NCBI RefSeq assembly: GCF_035918235.1
Contig: NZ_CP109485.1
Span: 9,083,001-9,147,000, forward strand
Source: Streptomyces sp. NBC_01445
GTDB lineage: Bacteria; Actinomycetota; Actinomycetes; Streptomycetales; Streptomycetaceae
DNA length: 64,000 nt
Reading direction: 5' to 3'
Below are positions 18,615-26,653 of the stretch, piece after piece (within the stretch, counting starts at the first letter, position 1; each line of letters starts with the position of its first letter). The notes under the pieces were generated by a model, which saw only the letters and a program-made list of their open reading frames with translations, was not told the origin of the DNA and ran no database searches. A program made the translations under genes and the position numbers.

Positions 18615-18667
18615 GGTGCTTGCCCTTTCAGAAGGTTTCGACCCCAGCAGGGCCAGGATGATCGATG

Positions 18668-18694
18668 ATAGATCTGGAACATATCCGATTGCAT
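18668..18694. promoter_or_regulatory. Island operator, copy b, with an overlapping second half
   Basis: ATAGATCTGGAACATA (18668-18683) runs directly into ATATCCGATTGCAT (18681-18694), a looser second copy. Located upstream of the Gfo/Idh gene in a 431-bp divergent region shared with the GntR gene at 19046. Confidence 0.5.
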
Positions 18695-18902
18695 GGTGGG
18701 TTTGTGCCTGATCCTGACGGGGTTGAGGTGGCGCCGACCGCCAGGACACTCGCACTCCCGGGGGCGCTACGGCCAGGCGGTAGAGGGGTGTTGCCCCGGT
18801 GAGGGGTGGGATGGAGTGGCTGGTATGGGACGGAACGAGTCTGGGCTCGCCGGATCCTGGCGTCAAGAGTTTGAATGTGATTCACTGACCCCGGATTGGC
18901 TG

Positions 18903-18918
18903 ATGTATCCGAAACATA
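18903..18918. promoter_or_regulatory. Island operator, copy f
   Basis: ATGTATCCGAAACATA, 128 bp upstream of the TTG start of the first GntR gene; matches the motif at 13 of 16 positions against copy d. Suggests autoregulation. Confidence 0.5.
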
Positions 18919-19045
18919 TTGCGCTTGGGGCGCCTCTGCGCCGTTCGGTGACCTCATGCCCGACACGGACCGCTATCGCTATGCCGTCCGGATCGCCGTG
19001 CCATGGATCGACGCAGAAGTGGATCGACGTGAAAGGGGAGCGCCG

Positions 19046-19822
19046 TTGACCCGCGCAGCCCACAGCACCGCACCCGCGCTGGAACCCCCGGGCGACGGTC
19101 CCGGTTACCGTCCCGGCTACGAGGTCGCGGCCGAACGCATCCTCGAACACCTCGTCCTGGCCGGCCTGGAGCCGGGCGACCGGCTGCCCACCGAGCAGGA
19201 CCTGGCCGACCGGGTGGGGATGAGCCGGACCGTGGTCCGCGAGGCGGTGAAGATCCTCTCCGCGCTGGGCCGGCTGTCCGTGCACAAGGGCCGCGGCATC
19301 TATGTCGCCCAGCCCGACCAGTCCTCCTGGCAGCACTCCCTGACCCACTTCTTGCCCGCCGACCTGCACCAGGTCGACGAACTCTTCGAATTCCGGCGGC
19401 ACTTGGAAACCACCACCACCCGCCTGGCCGCCCAACGCGCCACGCCGGCCCAGGTCAAGGCCGTCCGCGAGGCCGCCCATCAGTCCACCCGGGCCGCCCA
19501 GCAAGGTGACATCGACGCCTTCAGCCGCGCCGACGACGCCTTCCACACCGCCATCGCCGCCGCCACCAACAACTCCTTCCTCACCGCCACCATCGACACC
19601 CTGCGCCGCCTGCAGCACCAGGTCACGGCCATAGGACTGGCAGGCCTCGCGGGCGGTTCCCTGCACGACGCCGCCGCCCAGCATGAGGCCATCGCCCACG
19701 CCATCGCCACCGGCGAACCCACGTACGCACACACCCTCATGGCCCATCACATCGACCGGACCACCCACCAGTTCCAACGAGAGATCCGGCACCGCATCAC
19801 CCCCGGCCACCCCAACGCCTGA
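19046..19822 (+). CDS. FadR-subfamily GntR regulator 1
   Basis: 258 aa from a TTG start with AAAGGGGAG six bases upstream; an in-frame extension to 18896 would overlap the operator at 18903 and is unlikely. Winged-helix domain at about residues 20-90: YEVAAERILEHL, GDRLPTEQDLADRVGMSRTV, VKILSALGRLSVHKGRGIYV. The C-terminal FCD helical domain (FEFRRHLETTTTRLAAQRAT, RADDAFHTAIAAATNNSFL, HHID) has the Asp/His metal-ligand pattern of sugar-acid-sensing members. It is strongly similar to the regulator at 29386, so the two probably bind the same operator. It heads a run with the dehydratase and mutarotase genes. Confidence 0.9.
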   Translation: MTRAAHSTAPALEPPGDGPGYRPGYEVAAERILEHLVLAGLEPGDRLPTEQDLADRVGMSRTVVREAVKILSALGRLSVHKGRGIYVAQPDQSSWQHSLTHFLPADLHQVDELFEFRRHLETTTTRLAAQRATPAQVKAVREAAHQSTRAAQQGDIDAFSRADDAFHTAIAAATNNSFLTATIDTLRRLQHQVTAIGLAGLAGGSLHDAAAQHEAIAHAIATGEPTYAHTLMAHHIDRTTHQFQREIRHRITPGHPNA

Positions 19823-19852
19823 ACCGCACACCATCACCCATGAAGGACATCC

Positions 19853-20896
19853 ATGCGAATCACCGACGTGACTGTGGAACTGGTCGATCTGCCCGCTCAG
19901 CCGCCCTTCCGGTGGCGAGCAGGGCTGCCCGGTTCGGAGCCGGCGGTCGTGGGCGGAATTCTGCGGGTCCACACGGGCGACGGCCTGGTGGGCGAGGCGC
20001 ACACGAGACGTGGGCTGATCGTCGCCGACCTGGTGAACCGTCGTATACGTGAGGACCTGCTCGGCCGCGACCCGCTGATGCGCGAGCTGCTGTGGCACCG
20101 CCTGTGGGAGCTGGACCGTATAGAGGAACTCCCCATCTACGCGCTCGGCCTGGTCGACGTAGCGCTGTGGGACCTGGCCGGCCTCGCGGCCGGGCAGCCG
20201 GTCCACCGGCTGCTCGGTCCCTACCGCGAGGCCATTCCCGCCTACGCGAGCACGGTCACCTTCGGCAGCGTCGAGGAGTACCTCGACGTGGCCGACCAGT
20301 GCCTGGAGCTCGGCTACTCCGCCATCAAGCTGCACGCGTGGGGAGACGCGCGAGCCGACGCGGACCTGTGCCAGAAGCTGCGGGCCCACGTCGGTGACGA
20401 CATTCCACTCATGTACGACGGCTCGGCCGGGTTCGACCTCGCCGACTCGGTGTATCTCGGCCGCGCACTGTCCGAGGCGGACTACCTCTGGTACGAGGAG
20501 CCGATGCGCGAGTTCAGCGTGACCGCTCACCGGTGGCTGGCCGAACAGGTCGACATTCCGCTGCTGGTCGCGGAGACCTCCGACGGCGCGCATTTCAACA
20601 CCGGCGACTTCATCATGGCGGGCGCGGCGAGCCGGGTCCGCACCAGCGCGCAGCTCAAGGGTGGGATCACCGGGGCCCTGCGCATCGCGCACCTGGCCGA
20701 CAGCTTCAACCTGCGGGCCGAGGTGCACGGCAGCGGAGTGGTCAACGCCCACCTGTGCATGGCGATCCCCAACACCACGTACTACGAGTCCCTCGTGTAC
20801 ACCAACCCCGTACAGCGCGAGCCGGCGGTCGGCGCCGACGGGCTGGTGCGGGCGCCGACGGCCCCTGGCATCGGCTTCGACCAGCAGGGCTGGTGA
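19853..20896 (+). CDS. Enolase-superfamily sugar-acid dehydratase (MR/MLE)
   Basis: 347 aa. The N-terminal capping domain is followed by a TIM barrel carrying the three metal ligands in MYDGSAGF (Asp), YEEPM (Glu) and VAETSDG (Glu). The late EVHGSG histidine is a likely general base. The usual KxK motif reads KLHAWG, with the second lysine replaced by His. By family and context it would dehydrate an aldonate to a 2-keto-3-deoxy acid. It starts 30 bp after the GntR stop and is followed after 3 bp by a mutarotase. Shorter than classical L-fuconate dehydratases (about 440 aa), so the substrate is open. Confidence 0.85.
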   Translation: MRITDVTVELVDLPAQPPFRWRAGLPGSEPAVVGGILRVHTGDGLVGEAHTRRGLIVADLVNRRIREDLLGRDPLMRELLWHRLWELDRIEELPIYALGLVDVALWDLAGLAAGQPVHRLLGPYREAIPAYASTVTFGSVEEYLDVADQCLELGYSAIKLHAWGDARADADLCQKLRAHVGDDIPLMYDGSAGFDLADSVYLGRALSEADYLWYEEPMREFSVTAHRWLAEQVDIPLLVAETSDGAHFNTGDFIMAGAASRVRTSAQLKGGITGALRIAHLADSFNLRAEVHGSGVVNAHLCMAIPNTTYYESLVYTNPVQREPAVGADGLVRAPTAPGIGFDQQGW

Positions 20897-20899
20897 CCC

Positions 20900-21223
20900 G
20901 TGCAACGCTACGCTGCGGTCATACGCCTGCGTGGGGAACTCGAAGCGGAATACCGCGCCTTGCACGCGGCGGCCTGGCCCGAGGTCCTCGCGACCCTCAA
21001 GCGCGCCCACATCGGCAACTACTCGATCTTCCTGCGTGACGGCCTGCTCTTCAGCTACCTCGAATACACGGGCGATGACTACACCGCCGACACCGCGCAC
21101 ATCGCCGAGTGCCCCGTCACCCGGGACTGGTGGGCCCGTACCGACCCCTGCCAGCAGCCACTGGACAGCGTAGGCGACGGCGAGCGGTGGGCACCCGCCG
21201 AAGAGCTCTTCCACCTCGATTGA
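20900..21223 (+). CDS. L-rhamnose/L-fucose mutarotase (RhaM family)
   Basis: 107 aa with a GTG start, the usual size. Family features: RYAAVIRLRGELEAEYRALH with the catalytic histidine, AAWPEVLATLKRAHIGNYSI, LFSYLEYTGDDY, and the C-terminal paired tryptophans in RDWWARTDPCQQP. These small dimeric enzymes interconvert alpha and beta anomers of L-rhamnose, L-fucose or related sugars. Three bases separate it from the dehydratase, so they are co-expressed. Its presence is the best internal clue that the imported sugar is an L- or 6-deoxy-hexose. Confidence 0.9.
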   Translation: MQRYAAVIRLRGELEAEYRALHAAAWPEVLATLKRAHIGNYSIFLRDGLLFSYLEYTGDDYTADTAHIAECPVTRDWWARTDPCQQPLDSVGDGERWAPAEELFHLD

Positions 21224-21229
21224 CATCGG

Positions 21230-21281
21230 GGGCAAGCGGCAGGGGGCGGACGCAGTTGCGTCCGCCCCCTGCCGCTTGCCC
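21230..21281. terminator. Long perfect bidirectional terminator hairpin
   Basis: A 52-base near-perfect inverted repeat, arms beginning GGGCAAGCGGCAGGGGGCGG, between the convergent mutarotase and amidohydrolase genes. Confidence 0.85.
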
Positions 21282-21289
21282 GCCGCGGT

Positions 21290-22159
21290 TCACAGACCGT
21301 AGACCCGCGCGGCCGTGCCTGCGAACACCGCCGTCCGCTCGTGCTCCGACAGGTCCGCCACGAGCTCGCGGCCGACGGCGACCACCTGTTCGTACTCGGC
21401 CGCCAGGGTGCACACCGGCCAGTCCGAGCCGAACATGAGCCGCTCCGGACCGAAGGCCTCCAGCGCGACCGACACGAACGGCCGCAGGGCGGCAGGGCTC
21501 CAGGTGTGCCGGTCGGCGGCGGTGACGAGCCCGGAGAGTTTGGCCACGGTGTTGGGCAGGCGGGCCAGGGCGGCCAGGTCCGCGGCCCAGGTGTCCGGTC
21601 GGCGTGGGCGGACCGAAGGCTGGCCCAAGTGGTCGAGGACGAAGATGAGTTCGGGCCGTCGCCTCGCCACGGCAACCGCCGCGGGCAGTTGTTCAGGGCG
21701 TAGGACCAGGTCGTACGCGAGACCGGCGGATGCGACGGCGGTCAGGCCGCGGCCCACGTCGGGACGGAGCAGCCAGTCCGCCTCGTCCTCGCCCTGGACC
21801 TGGTGGCGGATGCCGACGAGACGGTCACCACCGGGCAGCGCGCACAGTGCGGTCAGGGCGTCCGCGACCGCGGGAGAGGTCAGGTCCGTCCAGCCGACGA
21901 CGCCGGCCACCAAAGGGTCGGCCGCGGCGAGCGCCAGGTATTCGGGAGTCTCCTCGGGTACGCAGATCGTCTGCACCAGCACCGTGGCGTCGACACCGGC
22001 GGCCGCGGCCTGCGGGCGCAGGTCGTCGAGGGTGAAGTCACGCCGCAGCGGGGCGAGTTCGGGGCCGGTGATCCAGTCCTGGTCGCGGACCGTCAGGTCC
22101 CATACGTGCTGGTGGGCGTCGATGGTGGTCACGGTTGTCTCTGACGACGTGCTCGGCAT
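21290..22159 (-). CDS. Amidohydrolase, sugar-lactonase type
   Basis: 289 aa with ATG and AGGAAG upstream. TIM-barrel amidohydrolase_2: metal motif DAHQHVWD at residues 14-21, VQTICVPEETPEY, then LDHLGQP and FGSDWP with the late Asp. This pattern is shared by L-fuconolactonase, L-rhamnono-lactonase and 4-sulfomuconolactone hydrolases. In this locus, between a mutarotase/dehydratase pair and an aldose dehydrogenase, hydrolysis of an aldonolactone to an aldonate is the natural reading. It is the last gene of the minus-strand unit with 22219 and 24633. Confidence 0.85.
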   Translation of the reverse strand: MPSTSSETTVTTIDAHQHVWDLTVRDQDWITGPELAPLRRDFTLDDLRPQAAAAGVDATVLVQTICVPEETPEYLALAAADPLVAGVVGWTDLTSPAVADALTALCALPGGDRLVGIRHQVQGEDEADWLLRPDVGRGLTAVASAGLAYDLVLRPEQLPAAVAVARRRPELIFVLDHLGQPSVRPRRPDTWAADLAALARLPNTVAKLSGLVTAADRHTWSPAALRPFVSVALEAFGPERLMFGSDWPVCTLAAEYEQVVAVGRELVADLSEHERTAVFAGTAARVYGL

Positions 22160-22218
22160 GATCTTCCTGTGTCTGGCGAAGGTGCTGGTGGAATGGGTGC
22201 ACAGCGAGAACGGCCAGA

Positions 22219-24591
22219 TCAGGCCAGACGCGTGACCTTGCCCTTCCGCGTGACCTGCACGGTGACCGCCCCGCCCGCCGGGACGTCGACCTGCGGCCAG
22301 CCGAGGAACGCCGTGTACCCGAGGGGGCGGGCCGATTGGCGGGCCGTTTCCGCCAGCACCGACACCCGTGCCGCGTAGGCCGTGTTGTTGGTCAAGCGGA
22401 CTTCGGCGGCCTGGCGGCTCTCGCTGACATACTCGGCTTCGACGTGATCAAAGGGAATGAGAATCCCTTCCCCGGGCCGGACGTAGATTCCGGGAAGTTC
22501 GAGTGCCATCAGGACACCGTCGGTCTCGGTCCAGGAGTTTCTCGTCCAGATGAAATTACCGACGGCACCCTTGCCCTCGGCATCGCTGGGCTGGATGCGC
22601 TCCATGCTTGAACCGATGCGATAGTCGGTGGTGATATGCCCCGGCATGTTGACGGCCTCGGCGTGGGCATGCTGGATATCGCTGATGAGTTCGGCGTACT
22701 TCTTGTCCCCAGTGGCTCGATACAGCTTGAACAGGTGGTCCGCGGAGGACGTGCAGACACCGGGCGCGGCATGTTTGTTCTGGCTGCTCGCCCAGACGGC
22801 GCCGGCCATCCTCCCCTTGAGCCGCGCGATAGCACTGCCTGCCGGAAACAGCGGATCGTACGCAAGCGTCCAGGACGAGCACAGTGCGGCCTGGACCTTG
22901 GCGCGATTCAGCCATCCCTTCTTTCCGGTGTACTGGTACAGCGCCATGAATGACTCCAGGAGACCGAACGCTGTCTCGGAGTCGGCATCCTGTGAAATAT
23001 CCGCGCACGCTCCGCTGGTGAATCCACGGGACTTGATGTCGCGCTCATAGAAAAATTCGGCTGCTTCCTCGGCCACGGCCAACCAGTCCGGACGGTGGAA
23101 GTAGTCGGCCGCCAGGGCGATCCCGGCCGGAGCGATGGCGCCGGCCGTCGAGTTGTACACGGCGATGTCGCCTGTTTCGGGCACGATGTACTGGCCGAAT
23201 TCTCCGTGCTTTCGCCAGGTCCGGGTGAATGCTTCGGCCAGACCGCTCGCGGCCAGTTCCCAGGATTCCTTGACGGTGCCGCCGTGCCCTTGCGCCTTCA
23301 GGAGCATCACGTGCTTCATCAGCCAGAAGAGCACGTCTCCGTTCTTGCGTACCATCGCCTGTACGGCAGGGAAGTCGGGGTGCGTCTTCTCTGAGCGGAT
23401 CTTGCCATCTGCACCGATGGTGCCGTAGAAGAATCCGCTCTGCCCCTTCATGCGGGAACAGATGAAGTCAAGCTCATCGGAGACCCTGCCCCGTTCCGTC
23501 GGGTCGTTCAGGGCCAACATGGGGTAGGTGTTGATCATTCCGCTCACCCAGCCCAGTTGAAAGTCCCTGTTGTTTTCCGGAAGGTAGTAGCGGCCCGCCT
23601 TGGTCTCTGTGAAATTGCCTCGGCAGATGTTGGTGCCGAGCTCCGCCAGCTTGCTCATCGGAAGCAGGTTTCGAGGCGCGGTGGCGCCGGTGAGAGACTT
23701 TCGCACATCCATGAACTTCTGCAGGACTGCCGGAATTCCGTCGGCATCGAAGGTGAAGACCTGGAAGCGAATCGAAACCGCGTCACCGGCGGCCCAGTTC
23801 GACGCCCTGTCGTCGCTCGTCCGGAAATCGCCGAAACCGGCCACCTGCCGGCGCACAACCGGTGCCGAGATGCTGAATTCACAGCTCTCCCTGCTCGCAC
23901 TCTCCTCGACCGAGAGCCCACTGTTGCCCAGAGGGGTTCCCTGCTCGGTCAGGACGATCCAGCCCTTTTTGAACTTGGGCGAGAAGAAGCTCATCGCCGG
24001 GGCGGCAGTACTGAACGTCGCCAGCTCGATCCGTGAAGTCGCCGCAGCATCGACGGCCAGTCGCGGGTTGTTCGATATCGTCAGCGGCGTCTGTGGGTTG
24101 TAGTACATGTCGGCCGGATAGTCCGGGTTGTATCCGTTGCCGATGGCGCGATAGCGATTGCCGTTGTAGAGGATTCCGGGAATCATCACGTAGTTGGCGG
24201 TCTCCCAGCTCTCGAAGGGGAAATCAAGGGAGATCGCGCTCTGCTCCGCCTCGCCCTTCTCCAGGGTGCAGGTCAGAGTGACCTCCCACCCGTGACCGTC
24301 GGGCACCCGTCGCGTGTCCCACTTCAGCTGCCACTGTCGTGGCCCGTCGGACAGCAGGTCGCCGTCGAATTCCTGGGTCCGACGAAGCGTCGTGCCGTCA
24401 TATTCCCGAACGGACACCCGGAGGGAACCGTGCAACTCGCGCAGAGCGCGGCTGAGTTCCGCGGCCTGGCCACTGGCTCCGGCAACTCCTGCGTCGAGCG
24501 GTTGGGCTTGCGAGATCGTCGGTTCGAGAGCGACCGTCGCTCCGACCCCGGCGGCCGCCAACAGGGCAAGGCAGTTTCTTCTGTCCAGCAT
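22219..24591 (-). CDS. Secreted Tat protein, probable polysaccharide-active enzyme, unassigned
   Basis: 790 aa from the ATG giving MLDRRNCLALLAAAGVG, a Tat-like signal with cleavage near SQAQP. The first 350 residues look like beta-sandwich sequence (QWQLKWDTRRVPDG, AISLDFPFESWE). The middle, about 380-680, looks like an alpha/alpha barrel with regular helical repeats (LGWVSGMINTYPMLALND, AVYNSTAGAIAPAGIALAAD, TAFGLLESFMALYQYTGKKG, HAAPGVCTSSADHLFKLYRA). A short beta C-terminal domain follows. This architecture suits glycoside hydrolases, unsaturated glucuronyl hydrolases or lyases, but I recognise no named family and no catalytic signature. It is co-transcribed with the aldose dehydrogenase and the lactonase. 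Confidence 0.75.
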   Translation of the reverse strand: MLDRRNCLALLAAAGVGATVALEPTISQAQPLDAGVAGASGQAAELSRALRELHGSLRVSVREYDGTTLRRTQEFDGDLLSDGPRQWQLKWDTRRVPDGHGWEVTLTCTLEKGEAEQSAISLDFPFESWETANYVMIPGILYNGNRYRAIGNGYNPDYPADMYYNPQTPLTISNNPRLAVDAAATSRIELATFSTAAPAMSFFSPKFKKGWIVLTEQGTPLGNSGLSVEESASRESCEFSISAPVVRRQVAGFGDFRTSDDRASNWAAGDAVSIRFQVFTFDADGIPAVLQKFMDVRKSLTGATAPRNLLPMSKLAELGTNICRGNFTETKAGRYYLPENNRDFQLGWVSGMINTYPMLALNDPTERGRVSDELDFICSRMKGQSGFFYGTIGADGKIRSEKTHPDFPAVQAMVRKNGDVLFWLMKHVMLLKAQGHGGTVKESWELAASGLAEAFTRTWRKHGEFGQYIVPETGDIAVYNSTAGAIAPAGIALAADYFHRPDWLAVAEEAAEFFYERDIKSRGFTSGACADISQDADSETAFGLLESFMALYQYTGKKGWLNRAKVQAALCSSWTLAYDPLFPAGSAIARLKGRMAGAVWASSQNKHAAPGVCTSSADHLFKLYRATGDKKYAELISDIQHAHAEAVNMPGHITTDYRIGSSMERIQPSDAEGKGAVGNFIWTRNSWTETDGVLMALELPGIYVRPGEGILIPFDHVEAEYVSESRQAAEVRLTNNTAYAARVSVLAETARQSARPLGYTAFLGWPQVDVPAGGAVTVQVTRKGKVTRLA

Positions 24592-24632
24592 TCTGCAACC
24601 GTCCTCGTGTGTGGGTTCCAGTGAGTGGAGCT

Positions 24633-25628
24633 TCAGATCAATGTCGGTAAGGGCACCGGCACGCCCGGCGGCAGCAGGCCCTGGGCGTGCAGGGCGAGCC
24701 ACATCTCCTCGGGGACGGGGTGGCTGATCATCGCGGTGGCGTCCGTCACCTCGGCGGCGCTGCGTGCCCCGAGCAGCACGCCGGCGACCGCCGGATGGCC
24801 CAGCGGGAACTGCAGGGCGGCTGCCCGCAGCGGGACGTCGAAGGCCTCGCACAGCGTGCGCAGAGCCAGCGCCCGGTTCAGCACGGTTGCCGAGGCCGGC
24901 GCGTAGTCGAAGGTCGCGCCCGGCTTGGGATCGGCCAGCAGTCCCGAGTTGAACACCCCGCCGACCAGCACGGACACTCCGCGTTGCGCCGCCAGCGGCA
25001 GCAGTGCGGCCAGAGCGCTCTGGTCGAGCAAGGAGTAGCGGCCGGCCAGCAGGACCACGTCGATGTCGGTGTCGCGGACGAAGAGTGTCGGCATCGCGGT
25101 CTGGTTCATGCCGACGCCTATCGCGCCGACCATGCCCTCCGCCCGCATCCGCTCCAACTCGGGGTAGGCGCAGTCGAATACCTCGCGCTCGTGGCCGTCC
25201 GGGTCGTGGAGATAGACGGTGTCCACGCGGTCGAGGCCGAGCCGGGTGAGGCTCTCCTCGACGCTGGTGCGTACACCTCGGGTGCTGAAGTCCCACACCC
25301 GCTCGTGGGTGGCCGGGACGGCGAAGCCGTTCGCCAGGTCGTCGCCGGGCAGCCCGGCGCGTGCGCGCAGCAGGCGGCCGACCTTGGTGGACAGCGTGAA
25401 CTGCGCACGTGGCCGGGTGCGCAACGCGTCCCCAAGGCGGCGCTCGGACAGGCCGAGTCCGTAGTGCGGAGCGGTGTCGAACGCACGGATGCCGCAGGCC
25501 CAGGCGGCCTCCACGGTGGCGGCCGCGTCCTCGTCGCTGACTGCGCGGAACAGGTTCCCCAGGGCGGCGGCACCCAGTGACAGTGCGTCGACGGCGGTGG
25601 CGGTGTGCACGGGTGCTGTGGGGTGCAT
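24633..25628 (-). CDS. Aldo/keto reductase, probable L-fucose/D-threo-aldose 1-dehydrogenase
   Basis: 331 aa. AKR signatures: SLGAAALGNLFRAVSDEDAA, IRAFDTAPHYGLGLSERRLG with catalytic Asp/Tyr, DRVDTVYLHDPD with His, and VLVGGVFNSGLLADPKPGA. The last motif and the LGNLF N-terminus are typical of D-threo-aldose 1-dehydrogenase/pyridoxal dehydrogenase members that oxidise L-fucose-type sugars to lactones. The start at MHPTAP has only a weak ribosome site, and the first few residues are uncertain. Four 10-nt tandem repeats lie directly upstream. With the lactonase and dehydratase it makes a non-phosphorylating oxidative route. Confidence 0.85.
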   Translation of the reverse strand: MHPTAPVHTATAVDALSLGAAALGNLFRAVSDEDAAATVEAAWACGIRAFDTAPHYGLGLSERRLGDALRTRPRAQFTLSTKVGRLLRARAGLPGDDLANGFAVPATHERVWDFSTRGVRTSVEESLTRLGLDRVDTVYLHDPDGHEREVFDCAYPELERMRAEGMVGAIGVGMNQTAMPTLFVRDTDIDVVLLAGRYSLLDQSALAALLPLAAQRGVSVLVGGVFNSGLLADPKPGATFDYAPASATVLNRALALRTLCEAFDVPLRAAALQFPLGHPAVAGVLLGARSAAEVTDATAMISHPVPEEMWLALHAQGLLPPGVPVPLPTLI

Positions 25629-25649
25629 GGGGGAGGAGTGCCTCTCGCT

Positions 25650-25689
25650 GAAGGGACGTGAACGGACATGAACGGGCGTGAAGGGGCGC
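25650..25689. repeat. Four tandem 10-nt repeats upstream of the AKR gene
   Basis: GAAGGGACGT, GAACGGACAT, GAACGGGCGT and GAAGGGGCGC follow one another without gaps, ending 22 bp before the AKR start. The exact 10-bp (one helical turn) period suggests cooperative protein binding on one DNA face. The minus-strand units (GTTCACGTCC, GTTCATGTCC) resemble PHO-box halves, but PHO boxes use 11-nt spacing. Confidence 0.5.
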
Positions 25690-25708
25690 GAGCGTCCGAA
25701 GTCCGCGA

Positions 25709-25757
25709 CATGTGACAGGGGGCGGGGCTTACGTCGGTCCCCGCCCCCTGTCACATG
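25709..25757. terminator. Perfect 19-bp terminator hairpin after ABC importer 2
   Basis: CATGTGACAGGGGGCGGGG pairs without mismatch with CCCCGCCCCCTGTCACATG across 11 nt. It ends the minus-strand importer operon before the AKR transcription unit. Confidence 0.9.
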
Positions 25758-25777
25758 CCCAGCCGTACCGGACGCTC

Positions 25778-26653
25778 TCAGCCCTTCGTCGCTCCACCTG
25801 TGAGGCCCTTGACGAACTGCTTTTGGAAGGCCAGGTAGAAGACGAGGATGGGCAGTGTCGCCAGGAACATGAAGGCGAAGACGGAGCCGAAGTCCGCCTG
25901 GTGTTCGCCGATGGCCCGGTAGATGCCGACGGTCACCGTGGTGCCCGCCGCCGGGCCCAGGACGATCAGCGGGTTGAGGAAGTCGTTCCAGATCCAGACG
26001 CCGAGGAAGATCACCACGCTGGCCGACGCCGGCCGCATCAGCGGGAAGACCACTTGCCAGAAGGCGCGGAACGCTCCGGCGCCGTCGATCGCCGCTGCCT
26101 CTTCGAGCTCCCGGGGGATAGTCTTGGCGAAGCCCGCGAAGACGAACACCCCGAACGGCATGTAGTAGCCGACGTACGCCAGGACCAGTCCGGGCACGCT
26201 GCTCATCAGCCCCAGCGTGTGCAGGACTTCGGTGATCGGGGTGAGGATCACGGCGGGCGGCACCATGAGGCCGCAGAGCAGGACGACCATGATGACCTTG
26301 GGCAGGATGCCGGTCGACCGGGCCAGGTAGTGGCCGAGCATGGCGGAGATCGCGGTGATGACGAGGATGGAGATCACGGTGACCTCCGTGCTGTTGACAA
26401 GCCCGTACCAGAAGAGGTGGTCCGGGCGCGACAGCACGGCCTGGATGTTGTCCAGGGTGGGCGGGCTCGGCAGGCCGAGCGGGTTCGACACGATCGCCGA
26501 ACCGTCCTTGAACACGTTGACCAGCACGAGATAGATCGGCAGGAAGAACAGCAGGCCGGCGAGGATCGCGACGACCGGACGTACCCACGCCCTTGTTCCG
26601 CCCCTGTTCATACTCGGGTTGAGGTCCGGGTTCATCTTCGTGTTCGTGCTCAT
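25778..26653 (-). CDS. Carbohydrate ABC transporter permease (MalG type), importer 2
   Basis: 291 aa from the ATG giving MSTNTKMN, which overlaps the upstream permease stop by four bases. Six membrane helices; EAA loop TIPRELEEAAAIDGAGAFRA. The Asn/Pro-rich N-terminus (NPDLNPSMNRGG) is cytoplasmic. Third gene of the second SBP-permease-permease set. Confidence 0.9.
   Translation of the reverse strand: MSTNTKMNPDLNPSMNRGGTRAWVRPVVAILAGLLFFLPIYLVLVNVFKDGSAIVSNPLGLPSPPTLDNIQAVLSRPDHLFWYGLVNSTEVTVISILVITAISAMLGHYLARSTGILPKVIMVVLLCGLMVPPAVILTPITEVLHTLGLMSSVPGLVLAYVGYYMPFGVFVFAGFAKTIPRELEEAAAIDGAGAFRAFWQVVFPLMRPASASVVIFLGVWIWNDFLNPLIVLGPAAGTTVTVGIYRAIGEHQADFGSVFAFMFLATLPILVFYLAFQKQFVKGLTGGATKG

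Noticed and set aside
25650..25689. PHO box for PhoP
   Set aside because: Units resemble GTTCAC halves but the period is 10 nt, not the 11 nt of PHO boxes.
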